Program-made: the position numbers and the translations under genes
From: Liquidambar formosana
Taxonomy: Eukaryota > Streptophyta > Magnoliopsida > Saxifragales > Altingiaceae
Length of the DNA stretch: 64,000 bases
Assembly: GCA_039720395.1 (NCBI GenBank)
Contig: CM077826.1
Location: 37,972,790-38,036,789, forward strand
Reading direction: 5' to 3'
Shown here: piece after piece, positions 11,553-39,097 of the stretch
Position numbering within the stretch: position 1 is the stretch's first letter
How the letters are laid out: every line of letters starts with the position of its first letter
The notes under the pieces: model-generated
The model's input: the letters and a program-made list of their open reading frames with translations, nothing else
Database searches by the model: none
What the model was told of the DNA's origin: nothing

Positions 11553-11557
11553 TGCAG

Positions 11558-12560
11558 CCTGTGTCTGATGTCCCCATCTGTATGGGTTGAAACAATCTCC
11601 TAAGGCATGGTTGGAGAGGCTTACCCAAGCCATGTTTGAGATCTGGCTAGAAGCAGAGTCAGGGTCATGAGGTCATCATACGTTAATTATTCGACATTCA
11701 TCTCAGGGCAAGAAGACTGCTCTTATTGTGTATCTAGATGATATTGTGATAACTGGGATGATGTGGATAGATATAGAAGATGAAAGACCATCTGGATATT
11801 GAATTTGAAATTAAGGACAATGCGAACTAAAAGTACTTTCTGGGTATTGAAGTAGATAGTTTCTCAAAGGAAATAAGTCATAGATTTACTTAATCAAACT
11901 GGCATGCTTGGGTGTAAAATCAGTGACATCCCTATAGAGAAAAATCACAAACTAGGTGAGGACACAGAGGGAGCCTTAGTAGCAAGGGAGTGATATTAAT
12001 GATTGGTTGGAAAGTTGATCTATCTATCCCGTACCCGGTTGGACATAGCATATGTTGCTAGTGTTGTAAGCTAGTATATGCATTCACCCCGTGAGTCTCA
12101 CATAGAGGCAGTCTATCAGATGCTTTGTTAATTGAAATCTGCCCCAGGGAAGGACAAACTATTTACCAAACACAATCATCTGAGCATAGAATCCTACATC
12201 GATGTTGACTGGCATGGTTCTATCACTGATAGGAGATCTACATCTGGCTATTGTTGCTGCACATGGAGTTCATGAATTATTGTGGCTGAAGATTCTGCCA
12301 ACAGAATTGGGTTTTGACTATAAAGATCTAATGAGGTTGTAGTGTGATAACAAGTTAGCAATCAGTATTGCTCATAATCCTTTTTAACATGATCAAACTA
12401 AGAACATTGAAGTGGACAGGCATTTCATTAGAGAGAAATTGAATTCTGGAGACATTTGAACTCCCTAAGTGAAGACTGAAGACCAACTAGCAGACATCTG
12501 GACAAAAGGAGTGCCAAGAAAGGGGTTTCATACAGGTTGCCTAAATCTGTCTTGAGTAAA
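11558..12560 (+). pseudogene. copia-2 RT C-terminus and RNase H, partly deleted
   Basis: The translation gives LKQSPKAWLERLTQAM (about 11590), VYLDDIVITG (about 11720, the YxDD polymerase box), YMHSPRESHIEAV (about 12075), DRRSTSGYC-like residues (about 12228), HGVHELLWL (about 12267), CDNKLAISIAHNP (about 12343), HFIREKL (about 12421) and EDQLADIWTKGV (about 12480). Between the SGYC and HELLWL motifs about 30 residues normally present in copia RNase H are missing. Stops occur throughout. Confidence 0.85.
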
Positions 12561-29306
<16,746 letters not shown>

Positions 29307-30344
29307 TTCGCCCCAACCCAACTCCGAATTGATTAGACACTAGCTCAAACTTGTAAGAAAAAGAACACAAATTAGGAAATCCAGTGATGATGCCCGAAAA
29401 AGTAAGGTATGAAATTTCATTTCGTTTCGCTCGAAACGCACGAAACTTTTCGGTTTCGATTCGGTGGGTTTCAATGCGTTTTGGTTCGTGTCGTTGTATT
29501 TCGTACGAAACACTATGGAACAGTGATGTCGAGAAAGCGGAATCTCTGATTTATGCAGAGATTCTCTGCAAATTTCTTCAAAAGTTGCAACTATTTGCAT
29601 GATTGAAACAAAAAGAACCTCGGAATCGAAAAAAGGAAAGAAAAAGTTTTCATTATTGAAGTGAGAAGAGGGAGAGATAGAGAGAGAGAAACCAGGTCTG
29701 GGAATTGGGATGAGCAACTCGTTTATGACTTGGGATCAGATTCTTCGGAATTCAGAGCTCTTCGTCGTTGCTTGTGAGAGGTTGAGATCAAAGCTCCCTG
29801 CCGCCTGCGTCGCTTCCCGTCGGCGTCGCTTCCCGTCGGCCTGTTGGTTTTCTATCAGGTGTGCTGTATGAGGTTCTCCCTGGAAGAGTCAAAAGACGAT
29901 GACTTCCTTTTCATTAATTTTTTTTTTAAATTACATTTTGGTGTTCAGTTCCTAAATTAATACGAAACAAAGAAAATTGGTAGTCAATTTGTAACAAGTG
30001 AACAGTAAATTTGTCACAAATTAATAAGAAAAATCCTTTGTTTAGTATTAATTTGGGAAGTATTCACTAAAATATAATTTTATCTCCTTCTTTTGTTTTG
30101 GGATCTTAGACTCACGTCAGTGAGACAAAGTTATCACTACACAGATGCTCTTTGTGTTTTTTTTTTCGGCTAGGATGCAGATGCTCTTGCTGCTGAAACT
30201 CTACCACGTGGTTAACTCCGTGCCTCTTAACATGCAACTCAACGAACAAAACCACTATGACGAATGGGGTATCACAAATTGGGCCTCTCATTGGACCGAA
30301 TTTTGAGATGCCTCTTGGGTTGGTTAGGTCTGAATGTCTGATCA
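29307..30344 (-). promoter_or_regulatory. PDS 5' untranslated and promoter-proximal region
   Basis: Upstream of the PDS ATG on the minus strand. A pyrimidine-rich tract ending TTCTTTTTCTTACAAG (about 29362-29347) could be the acceptor of a 5'-UTR intron, which many plant genes have. The GA/CT-rich stretch at 29670-29693 fits a leader, and tandem copies of GTCGCTTCCCGTCGGC occur at 29811-29844. A CGAAAC-rich block lies at 29415-29515. No clear TATA box was found and the transcription start cannot be placed. Beyond 29900 the DNA is AT-rich and featureless. Confidence 0.4.
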
Positions 30345-30526
30345 TAACAGTGCGGGAACGGCTATTGCAACCCTCCAAACATATAAGTTGCCCCAGGTCG
30401 GTTTTGGGGCAAGGCGGGCAAGGCGGCCGTCTGGGACCTCACATTTTGGCTAAAAAATGAGGGTCCTATTTTGGGACTAACCCTTGTAGTAAGTTTAATC
30501 TTTCTTTTTTTTTTTTTTCTAAAAAG

Positions 30527-30912
30527 AATGGTTATTGCAACTCCTTAATTTTATTTGCACATACCACTAATTTTTATTTATCAATATTTTACCAAAAATA
30601 TAAAAGGTTTTTATGAAAATTTGTTACGTAATCCACTAGAAAACATCATTTTAAACAACTTCGCAGAAGAAAGTTTTTTCAAAATTTATTGTTTAAGTGG
30701 ATTTTTTGATCATTTACTGTCTTTGTTAATTTTAGGCCAAAAAGTAAACTTAAACGAAAAATTTTATAAAAACTTTCTTCTGCAAAGTTGTTCAAAATGA
30801 TGTTTTCTAGTGGATAGCGTAGTTAATTTTCTTAAAACCTTTTATATTTTTCTAAAATCTTAAAAAATTAAAATCAGTGGGATGTGCAAACAAACTTTAT
30901 GTTTGTATTGGG
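30527..30912. mobile_element. Foldback MITE, copy 3 (inside the MULE)
   Basis: The two arms are inverted copies of each other around about 30715. Each carries the core TAATCCACTAGAAAACATCA / ATCCACTAGAAAACATCATT and GAAGAAAGTTTTT. The left end GGTTATTGCAACTCC resembles the TIR of the MULE and of the foldback at 34479. The right terminus is degraded, so the boundary is approximate. Confidence 0.6.
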
Positions 30913-30948
30913 AAAAAAAAATTGAGTATGAAGGTCTCATTTTAAGAA

Positions 30949-31345
30949 GGGGCCTCTATTGGCACCCCAAGACTTGTTTTTCACCTCCCAATTACTTTAC
31001 ATTTTAAGATTTTTATGAAAAATATAAAAGGTTTTCATAAAAACTGATCACATAATCTACTAGAAAACATCATTTTGAACAATTTTGTAGAAGAAAGTTT
31101 TTTAAAAATTTATCTTTTAAATGGACTTTATAACCATTTATGTAACAACTACTGTAAATGGCTAAAAATTTAACTTAAATAATAGATTTTGGAAAAACTT
31201 TATTTTACAAAGTTGTTCAAAATGATGTTTTTCAATGGATAGTGCGTCTGATTTTTATAAAAATCTTTTATAATTTTCATAAAACCTTAAAGTATAAAAT
31301 AAGTGGGGATGAAAAACAAGTCTTCGTATGCCAATAGAAGCCCCC
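30949..31345. mobile_element. Foldback MITE, copy 2 (397 bp, 9-bp TSD)
   Basis: The ends GGGGCCTCTATTGGCACCCC and (inverted) GGGGGCTTCTATTGGCATAC continue into matching GAAGACTTGTTTTTCA-type arms, so the element folds into one long hairpin. TTTTAAGAA (30940-30948) and TTTCAAGAA (31346-31354) give a 9-bp target duplication with one mismatch, as in Mutator-like MITEs. The inner arms hold the same AGAAAACATCATTTTGAACA core as the foldbacks at 30527 and 34479. Confidence 0.82.
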
Positions 31346-32077
31346 TTTCAAGAATTCGCCTAGGGCCCCAAAAATCTCAGAACCGGTCCTGGTACTTGAC
31401 CCATACTTTTTAATTAGAAAAATTATTATACAAAATTACCAAAAAGGGCTTAAGCCCCGCACCCAACCCCTCTCTTGCACCCTTGTCCCACAAGTCTAGC
31501 AACTCTCTCCGGTGACACTGAGGATAATGAGGAAAACAAAAATTCACAACGTTAGGATTGTGTTTTCAGCTGGGACGTCCTTCGCCGATGAGGTGCTCAC
31601 CGGCCAACTACCTCAATCCTGTTGGTGGTCTTCAACTTTCAGTAGGTATATGCCTATGAAAAAAACCTTTTATCTTTTTCTTTCTTTTTTTTCCTTCAGA
31701 TCTGTGGTTAACGTTGAAAGCAAAAACCCCTTTTTTTTGTTTCTCTTTTTTGACAAATCTAATGCCCATGAAAAAAAAAAAAAAAAAACAATAGCAAAAG
31801 AAGAAGGTAGAAGAAGAAGAAGCAAGACTGCACATTAGCGGCATCGTCAGGCAACTCCATTTTTTCCAGCCAACTGTTTTTTTTTTTTTTTTTTAAAAAA
31901 ACTTTAATCCGTAAGCAAAAACCCAATTTTTTCCCTTTCATTTCATACCCAAAAATGCCAGTGGTCTTCCCCCCCCCCCCACCACCCATCCCCTCTCCCA
32001 CAACTCCGCAACTCTCTCTGGCAATCCATTTTTTTCAAACACACAAATCTGACCAGCAGAGGAAAAAAAGAAAAAAA

Positions 32078-32122
32078 AGAAGAAGAAGAAGAAGAAGAAG
32101 AAGAAGAAGAAGAAGAAGAAAG
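32078..32122. repeat. (AAG)n microsatellite
   Basis: About 15 AAG units inside the MULE. Arginine/lysine-rich or serine/leucine-rich frames across it are artefacts. Confidence 0.9.
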
Positions 32123-32447
32123 AAAGAAAGAAGAAGAGAAGAAGAGAGAAGAAGAAGAACCTCCCTCGTCGAAAAAAATGGAGGTTTTAAAAAAAAACAT
32201 CTCCCTTGCCGAAAAACACACAAATATGAAAAAATGGTGCTCGCCGTCACCGTCGCCATCACCGTCGCCCTTCTAGATCGGGGCTGTTGTGTGGGGGAGT
32301 GGGGTGGGTGAGAAGGGTTAAGAGTTATTTAGAAGGAGGGGTATTTTAGTCTTTAAGAGGGGTGGGTATGTAAATTTTGGGGTGGAGAAATTAGGTGGGG
32401 GCAACTTATATGTTTGGGGGGTTGCAATAGCCGCTCCCTAACAGTGT

Positions 32448-33819
32448 GGAGGTTTGATGATGTTAGTAGAGAAGTAGTGGTCTTAGGACAAATAAATAAG
32501 AATTCAGAAGGAAAGGCTGGGCCCAAGAAAAGGAAAAAAGAAGGGAGGAGATCACGGATAGATTTGACTCGGCCAACTTCAAGAAATCTAAAGAGTCAAT
32601 GGAATGATGTGAGATTGGATGCAATAATTCCAACAGCTCGTCATGGTAGGATTGTGTGCAAATCCTGAATGTCTATTGGAAATATATTACATTTTACATT
32701 GGTTAATTATAAATTTTAACATCATATGAGCTCAAATTCGTTGCAATGCTAAAAAAAAAAACAAAACAAAAAACAAAACAAAACATAGCACGTGCTATGC
32801 TTCTTTCATATCACAACACTTGGACAAATGAGCATCTAATCACTGAGGACAAAGAAGTTTTGAGAAAACCCCAAATGGTAGTTTAACAACGTTAGACTAT
32901 TGTTTAAAGAAAAAAAAAAGCATTTACCTAGCCAACGTTAGATTGGTGCTTATCATAAGTGAATCTCATTGGATACTAAAGGCCAATTTTTGTTGGAGAG
33001 ATTTAATGGATTTAGTGGGTTGGCATCGGACATCGACGACATTTGAGAAGGATTGCCACCCAAATCCGAAAGTTCAAGATCTAAAGCATGGCACTCTTGT
33101 CCATCACAATAGTTGTCGCCTGTGACATAGACCTCGCTAGCGAGGTTCGCTTCGCTACTATTTTCTAGTTGTCTACACTTAACCTTGGATCAGGGCAGAT
33201 CTGAATTGGCCATGGAAAAAACCACCAATCCTTTGCCTCGTCACCACTCGCCATTGGCCTAAAGATGAAAATGCCATTATCGGAGGTTAAGACTTTGCTG
33301 AATACATTGGAGATTATAAGAAAAAATAGGGTTTTTCCTAGTGAGGTCTCCTCCTTCACCTTCACGATTTTTATTTTTATTTTATAATTATATGTTAGGA
33401 TGTTTTGGGAAATTTTATTGCCGGAAACCATCACAAAAGAAAGCTTGGAACCAAAGGCCATGGTCGAAAACATTAGTATATCTAGGTTTTGGTAACAGCA
33501 GAACATCGGTGGTGAGGTTTGCCAGCGATAAAATATGTTGCGATTGCTGTTTTGGGGTTTTGGAGAGGTTAACAGCATCTGTGGCGTTAAATGGATTGAA
33601 TGACGTATGACACTATGGGATTTGGAGATGTTTTACATGAGCACCATCCATATTTTGTTTTTGCAACGTGTTGCGTTTTTGCAACGTGTTGCGATTCGAG
33701 AGAAGCGCAAGACACGCTGTGTTTTTTTTTACACTACAGCAAATTCAAACTCGCTTCATATATCGTTTGAACCATCCATTTACAAGCTTAGGCTTATATT
33801 CATTCTGTTCCTAAATTAT
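32448..33819. other. Intergenic DNA, no gene recognised
   Basis: Follows the MULE. Short open frames (32414-32668, 33165-33578, 33341-33610) have no family resemblance. An AAAACAAAAC tract lies at about 32750-32785, and TTGCAACGTGTTGCGTTTTTG is a short direct duplication at about 33660-33692. Nothing else stands out. Confidence 0.5.
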
Positions 33820-33821
33820 TA

Positions 33822-34066
33822 GCTTCCTTTCCATTTTGAGATGTTTCAAAATTATTGTCACATTCTAAAAGTCCATAGTTCTTTTTATTTCATTTCCTAA
33901 GATACCCTTCAAAAGTATTCTCTCTTTTTACAATGTTTTGTAAACTTAAAAGCAAAATTGGAATGTCAAAATATATATATATATATACTGATGTGAAAGT
34001 ATATAATAGGGTTTCCTAAAATAGCATGTTTTTTAAAAAGGGACAATTAATTGGGAATGAAGGGAG
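33822..34066. mobile_element. Stowaway-like (Tc1/mariner) MITE, 245 bp
   Basis: The left end reads GCTTCCTTTCCATTTTGAGA and the right end, inverted, CTCCCTTCATTCCCAATTAA, recalling the Stowaway terminus CTCCCTCCGTCCC. It is flanked by TA on both sides (33820-33821 and 34067-34068). AT-rich body. The divergence of the two ends makes this a moderate call. Confidence 0.55.
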
Positions 34067-34068
34067 TA

Positions 34069-34478
34069 AGTTAAAAACTTAACATGACATTAGAGTATGT
34101 TATTTTTGCGCCTATTTCACTTGTGAGCCCGTCTATATTACCTACGTTGCAAGCCTGTTTCTATCCTGTTAACCCTGCACGTGAGGGGGAAGTTGAAGAT
34201 GAGCAACTTTAAATTAGTAGTAATTCTCAGAGATGGGTTAAATGAGCTAGCCATAGAGGGTGCTTCAATCAATTTTGTTGGCACGCTGATTAGACAGTTG
34301 TTAAGTCTGTGGTTCTCTTAGTTGGTTTCTTTTTTATCTTTGGTTATTTGCTTATGTTTTGCAAATTGGCCTTTGACAAAGGTGGAGGTATAAAGAAGTT
34401 GTGCTAGGCTATATCCCAGGGCAACTTGTATGATGTAGATTTTAAGTCTTTAGCCCAGGTCAAAAGCCTAAAAGTAAT
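34069..34478. other. Intergenic DNA, nothing recognised
   Basis: Low-complexity-poor DNA between the Stowaway-like and foldback elements. No ORF or repeat of note. Confidence 0.5.
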
Positions 34479-34878
34479 GGGAACGGCTATTGCAACCCCC
34501 CATTCCTATAAGCCCACCCCCCATCTTTTAGGTTTTTAAGGTTTTATGCAAAATATGAAAAGTTTTTATGAAAACCGGCCGTGATGTCCACTAGAAAACA
34601 TCATTTTGAACGACTTTGCAGAAGAAAGTTTTTCCAAAATTTATCGTTTAGGTAGACTTTTTGGCAAAAAATGAAATAAAGGCTATAAATGGTTAAAAAG
34701 TATATTTAAACGATAGATTTTGGAAAAACTTTCTTGTGCAAAGTTGTTCAAAATGATGTTTTCTAGTGGACATCAAGGCCGGTTTTCATAAAAACTTTTT
34801 ATATTTTGCATAAAACCTTAAAAACCTAAAGAATAGGGGGTGGGCTTATAGGAATGGGGGGTTGCAATAGCCGTTCCC
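34479..34878. mobile_element. Foldback MITE, copy 1 (400 bp, near-perfect hairpin)
   Basis: Left GGGAACGGCTATTGCAACCC followed by CCCATTCCTATAAGCCCACC is mirrored almost exactly by the inverted right end. The arms stay highly similar for about 190 bases with the shared core CCACTAGAAAACATCATTTT and AGAAAGTTTTTCCAAAAT. The terminal 20 bases equal those of the MULE at 30354. I see no convincing target duplication. Confidence 0.82.
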
Positions 34879-35269
34879 TTAATCTTTAGCTTTTAGCCCA
34901 TCTAAATTTAGTTTAAAGCATCTATTCAAGCCCATCTACCTAAGCCCAAATCACTCTTCAACTCACCATATATATATATATATATATATATAACAAAAGA
35001 GTAATGAATCTCAGGAAGTCGCACTTTTTTGGTAGAGAATCACTGAGCGCGGATCTTCTGGCCTGTCCGTGTCCCTCCTCTGTGTCGCTGCATTGAATAA
35101 ATGCCATGTATTTAAGCCAAGCCCCACTTAAACAACCTAACCTCACATCTCCATTTATTTACAAATTAATAAAATAACGATACTTAAATAAATTTTTACT
35201 CAAAGTCCCAAAATAGTCTTTATCTTCAAGACTTCGACCTGCTAAAAACACCAAAACCCATAAACCTCT
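34879..35269. other. Intergenic DNA with TA repeat
   Basis: A (TA)n run at about 34969-34992 and otherwise unremarkable AT-rich DNA leading to the TGTAACGACCC boundary. Confidence 0.5.
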
Positions 35270-36914
35270 TGTAACGACCCGAAATGGAAGTTGTTAGTTA
35301 AGTAGTAAGAAAATCAATTTTAAACCAATTTTGGTGGATGTTTAATAAAAATATTTATTTTAAAAACTTTTTTAGAAAATCTGGTGTGGTCCTGTCTGTA
35401 AACAGGTCATACCAAGTTATTGACAAATCAAAACCTATGGAAAACACAATAATAATATTTTCAATTCATCCACACAATAGTCCAAAAATAAACATATTTA
35501 CAGGCTGTATCATAGTTATATGGGTCCCATTCAATTCACATCACTACTAAATTAATTATTACAGGCCATGAATTAAAATTAATACATGCTTAGGCTTTTA
35601 GCCAAAATAAAATACAATGATTTTCTAAACTTTATTACACATTCTCTAGATGGAATGAATGTATGCTGACTTGCTCCCAAACCCCAAGTCAAGCTTTACT
35701 TTGAAAATAAGACCTGTAATAAAACTGCGGGGGTATGAGCTACACACTCAGTAGGAAAACATTTCTCAAAATAACCCAAGGTTTTAAAAACTATAGTTTA
35801 TACTTTTTTTAAAAAGCCCTGCAAAACCATTGATTAGTTTACAATATAAATTTTCAGTATATAAAACTAATACAGGTATAATGGAATAAACTGCAGAAGT
35901 TTAAATCATTTGATACCAACACTCCTTTTTCTTTTTAAAAATGTAAGAAATAACTCTCAAGTAATTTATGATTTATCATCATTCTTTTTAAATTCCATAT
36001 CATGGCCTTATAAGCTAATAGCCATTATCTGCCATATTTGATAATCCATAACATCAGTCTTTCAAATTGATAAATCATCCTCAAGTCATACAGGGCTTTG
36101 CGCATGGAAATAAGAGAAAACATGGCAAGACATCCCTACCTGGAACCGCAGTAACCTTTATTCGGGCATGTAACCTAAGACTAAAGGATAGGAAGACACA
36201 GCAAGACATCCCATTCCTTTGGGACTGCAGTAATCCTGTCTCCAGTAGCCCTCCCCATCACCACTTGTCTTTTCATTTATCAATTTCATAATTTTTATAT
36301 AAACTGGAAAATTATACACATAAATTTTCCAAGAAAACTGTATAATAGATGAGTTCATATAAATCATATAAAATGACCCCCATAAATCATTTCCAAACCA
36401 TTTCCAAGATAATGATTTCAAAAACAACATTTTTATAACAAAATGATGTAGAAATCAAATCCTAGGTTTCCCACAATTAGTTAAACCTATCAATTATATA
36501 CCCCATGCATGATATTTATGCAAAAATTACTAAATACATGTAAATCTACATGATTTATACCCAAACCCCCATGCATCAAGGGTTTAAGATGAGAAAATGT
36601 CCCTTACCTCAATGATGAGTGATGAAATGCAAAATTACCGCTGTAGACATGTAGATCGAGTCAAATAATGCAAGATTCATGCTTGTCAGTGTCGGATTAG
36701 AGCTCCTATACTCTGGTGAGCCACCGTCGACCTCCCCTATCATTATCTCTCTCTCTCTTCTTCTCTCTTAAGTTGGGAGGCTTGAAAATGAGGTCCAAGG
36801 GTCGGCCAACGGGGTTTTCAAACATAAGGGCAGGGGCACATGTTTTATTTTAACCCTTTTTAAAAACTGCCAGTTGAGGGTTTCAAACGACTAAAAATAA
36901 CTTTCGGCCGGTTG
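35270..36914 (-). mobile_element. Probable Ty3/gypsy LTR fragment (TGTAACGACCCG terminus)
   Basis: The segment opens TGTAACGACCCGAAATGG, the terminus (TGTAAC-ACCC / GGGTNGTTACA) common in chromovirus-type gypsy LTRs. Read leftward it contains CCTACTGAGTGTGTAGCTCA followed by ACCCCCGCAG (about 35755-35727), a context also typical of such LTRs, so minus orientation is likely. It is interrupted at 36914 by the LARD-like element (TSD AAACC). Whether 46787 onward is its continuation is unproven because no matching terminus was found there. Confidence 0.45.
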
Positions 36915-36919
36915 AAACC

Positions 36920-39075
36920 TGTCACACCTTATTTTTGTCACCCTAGTTAGAGGTCGTCATCTTATGTAGCTTTTTGTTTCATTTTTTAGTCTAGTATTTT
37001 GCATTGAGTTTTTAGAGTCTTAAGGATGATGTGTATGAATTTTGGTTCAATTTGGAGTTGATCTCAATCGTCAATTAGAGCTTTTGTGACTTGAAGGGCA
37101 TTATTGTCATTTAAGTCATATCTTTTCTGTTTGACCTTGAAATGATCTCCAAGTTGTCAATTGGAGCTCATATTGATACATAAGAGGTACTTATAGGTTT
37201 AATTTGATGAATTGATGGTTTAAGATTAATTTGTCTCATAATGGTTCAAGTTGACTAAAAGAACCTCTCTTGATTCGCTCAAGTCGGCTCATAATTTTCA
37301 CTTAATTCTCCCTCATTAGACTTTAATTAGTCTTAATTTCATTCCAAAATATGTTTTAGAAGATTAGATTTTGATTTGGAAAGCATTTGGTACAACTCTA
37401 TGTGCATACCTAAGCTTTGTGACGGTGGTGCATAGCGGTTAGCTGCCTTTGTAAAATATAATCATGCATATAGGCTAGGTCATTGCATGTGGGAACATAT
37501 TAGGGTTTTATCGTTCCTTGATTTTTTTTCTTTGGCATGATTGTTGGGATGATTTAGTGCCTTAATAGTTTCTATCCAGATTTCTTTATTATTATTATGG
37601 TATTATTTTTAGCACGTGTAATGGTGCTTGTGAGCATGATAATTGCCCTATTGAAAATAGGATGGTTATTTGGCATTTTTGGCTATCACTTGGAAAATAT
37701 TGTAAATAGTAAGTAGGTATGGAAAGTACCTTTTTCTTCTTTATTCTTTCCCTTCTCCCTCCTTAGGTTATTTCCTAATAAAGAGATATGGTAAATCTTT
37801 TAGGTTTTCTAGCTAATATGATCTTTATTTGGTGACTAATAGTGGCAACGAAATAGTTTTGTCGTGAATAATGTTTGAAACTTTTTTATTGACGAAAGTA
37901 ATTCATAGACAATATTCTTATTTTGCCAACAAAATAGTTTCGTTGCCAATTGATGCTCTTGTATTAACTATTTTAGTTTTTATCGACGAAAATAATTCGT
38001 AGACATATTTTTGCTTTGCCAATAAAACAGTTTTGTCGCCAATTGATGCTTTTATGTTAACCATTTTATTTTTCAGAGACGAATATTATTCAATTTGGCA
38101 ACGAATTTTTTGTCGGTAAAGGTTGATTATGGGCGACCGAATAGCAAATTGTCACTAAATGGGTAATTTTTTGTTAATATTTTTATAGTTTTTAGCGAAA
38201 AAATTCCATGATTGGCGACAAATATGATTCAATTTTGCGACAACATTTTTTTGTTGCTAATGGTTAATTAATGGGCGACAAAATATTTTTTGTCGGTAAT
38301 AATGTCTCTTTTTGGCGACAAATACATAGTATTGTCGGCCAACAGTCTTTTGCCACACTCTTTTAGCCATGATGTGGCGACAAAATTTTTTGTCGCTAAT
38401 ACTTTTTGGCTACGATTGGAGTTGCTTTCGCGACAAACTCATTTGTCGCCAAAAGCCTGATTTGTTGTAGTGTTGGTATACCATATTTTCAAATATCCTT
38501 TTGAGAATCATTTATCTTTGGAAATTTCCCATATTTTCTTGAAAGAAAACTTAGGGTTTATCATAAGTCATTATTAGGTTATAACCCTATTCTTAACGAA
38601 CTACGTGGACTTTGATCCTTGTATGTTCAATATAAGGTACGTAGGCGCTCTTTGATGTTCAAGTCTACCCTAGGATACTAAGTATCCTAAGTTTATTTCT
38701 TTCTCTTTCTTTTCTTTCTTTTTTATTTATTTGCTTATGTGGATGGATGGAATAATGATATGTATGCTATCTTGTGATGATAATTGTTGATTCTTGCATG
38801 ATTAAGACTTTGATTTAGTCCAATTAAATTAAGAGACCAATTAGGGCGATATGGGCGCCTATAGGCTGTGCCTAGAACCTTCCCATATCGTAATTTAGCT
38901 TTCGAATTCACAATCTTTGCTTTTCAAAAGATCTTTTGCCTTTTCCATTTTTAAAACATGGAGTCACTTGTTTTGGAAAATAAAACATTTTAGGGTTTTC
39001 CTCTTTTCCTTAAAAAATGAGGTGGTGACTCCTTTTTTTTTTTTTTCCAATGTGAGCCACTTTCCGGGGTTCACA
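36920..39075 (+). repeat. LARD 5' LTR (2156 bp, includes CACTA-like insertion)
   Basis: It begins TGTCACACCTTATTTTTGTC and ends TTCCGGGGTTCACA. It matches the 3' LTR from the start to about 37450 and again from about 37680 to the end. The central stretch (about 37460-37680) is unlike the corresponding, much longer part of the 3' LTR (about 45290-46020) and lacks its TATA-like site. A CACTA-like insertion adds 639 bp. Confidence 0.9.
37834..38472. mobile_element. CACTA-like element (639 bp) within LARD 5' LTR
   Basis: The right end reads GATTTGTTGTAGTG, i.e. CACTACAACAAATC inverted, the CACTA terminus. The left end is a degraded GACTAATAGTGGCAACG. The body is packed with sub-terminal GGCGACAAA/TTTGTCGCC repeats in both orientations. 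The stretch is absent from the 3' LTR, whose sequence resumes with AAATATC-TTTTGAGAATCATT. The 3-bp target duplication is not exact and no transposase is present. Confidence 0.75.
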
Positions 39076-39078
39076 GTT

Positions 39079-39097
39079 TGGCGACTCCCCTGGGGAC
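39079..39097 (+). other. LARD primer binding site
   Basis: TGGCGACTCCCCTGGGGAC starts three bases after the LTR. TGGCGACTC-GCTGGGGAC-type sites are recurrent in plant gypsy-type and LARD elements. I cannot assign the tRNA with certainty. Confidence 0.65.

Larger units (their letters stand above)
1843..12560 (+). mobile_element. Old Ty1/copia retrotransposon (copia-2), degenerate, split by four insertions
   Basis: Conceptual translation gives copia landmarks in order: gag N-terminus (1843-2127), gag middle (3818-4011), gag C-terminus with zinc knuckle and protease (8326-8940), protease end, integrase and RT (9055-11140), then RT end and RNase H (11558-12560). The gag reads straight across the insertion points, so the solo LTR (2128-3817) and a second copia (4012-8320) landed in this element after it inserted. 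It is peppered with stops and frameshifts and has lost part of RNase H. No LTR of its own could be delimited. It sits in PDS intron 6, antisense to the gene. Confidence 0.85.
30354..32438. mobile_element. Non-autonomous Mutator-like element (2085 bp) with nested foldbacks
   Basis: The terminal inverted repeats extend at least 40 bp: left GGGAACGGCTATTGCAACCC, right (inverted) GGGAGCGGCTATTGCAACCC, both continuing CC-AAACATATAAGTTGCCCC. TAACAGTGC (30345-30353) and TAACAGTGT (32439-32447) form a 9-bp target duplication with one mismatch, typical of MULEs. Inside are two foldback MITEs (30527-30912, 30949-31345), poly-C and AAG microsatellites and unique DNA around 31490-31650 that might be captured host sequence. 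No MURA transposase is present. Confidence 0.85.

Noticed and set aside
31943..32311. Frames with poly-Ser, poly-Leu or poly-Arg on both strands
   Set aside because: Translation of the AAG repeat and poly-C within the MULE; not genes.
33165..33578. 137-codon minus-strand frame in intergenic DNA
   Set aside because: No recognisable domain, biased composition and no flanking gene signals. Judged a chance frame.
34470..34887. Target duplication sought around the foldback MITE at 34479
   Set aside because: The flanking 9-mers AAAAGTAAT and TTAATCTTT do not match in direct orientation.
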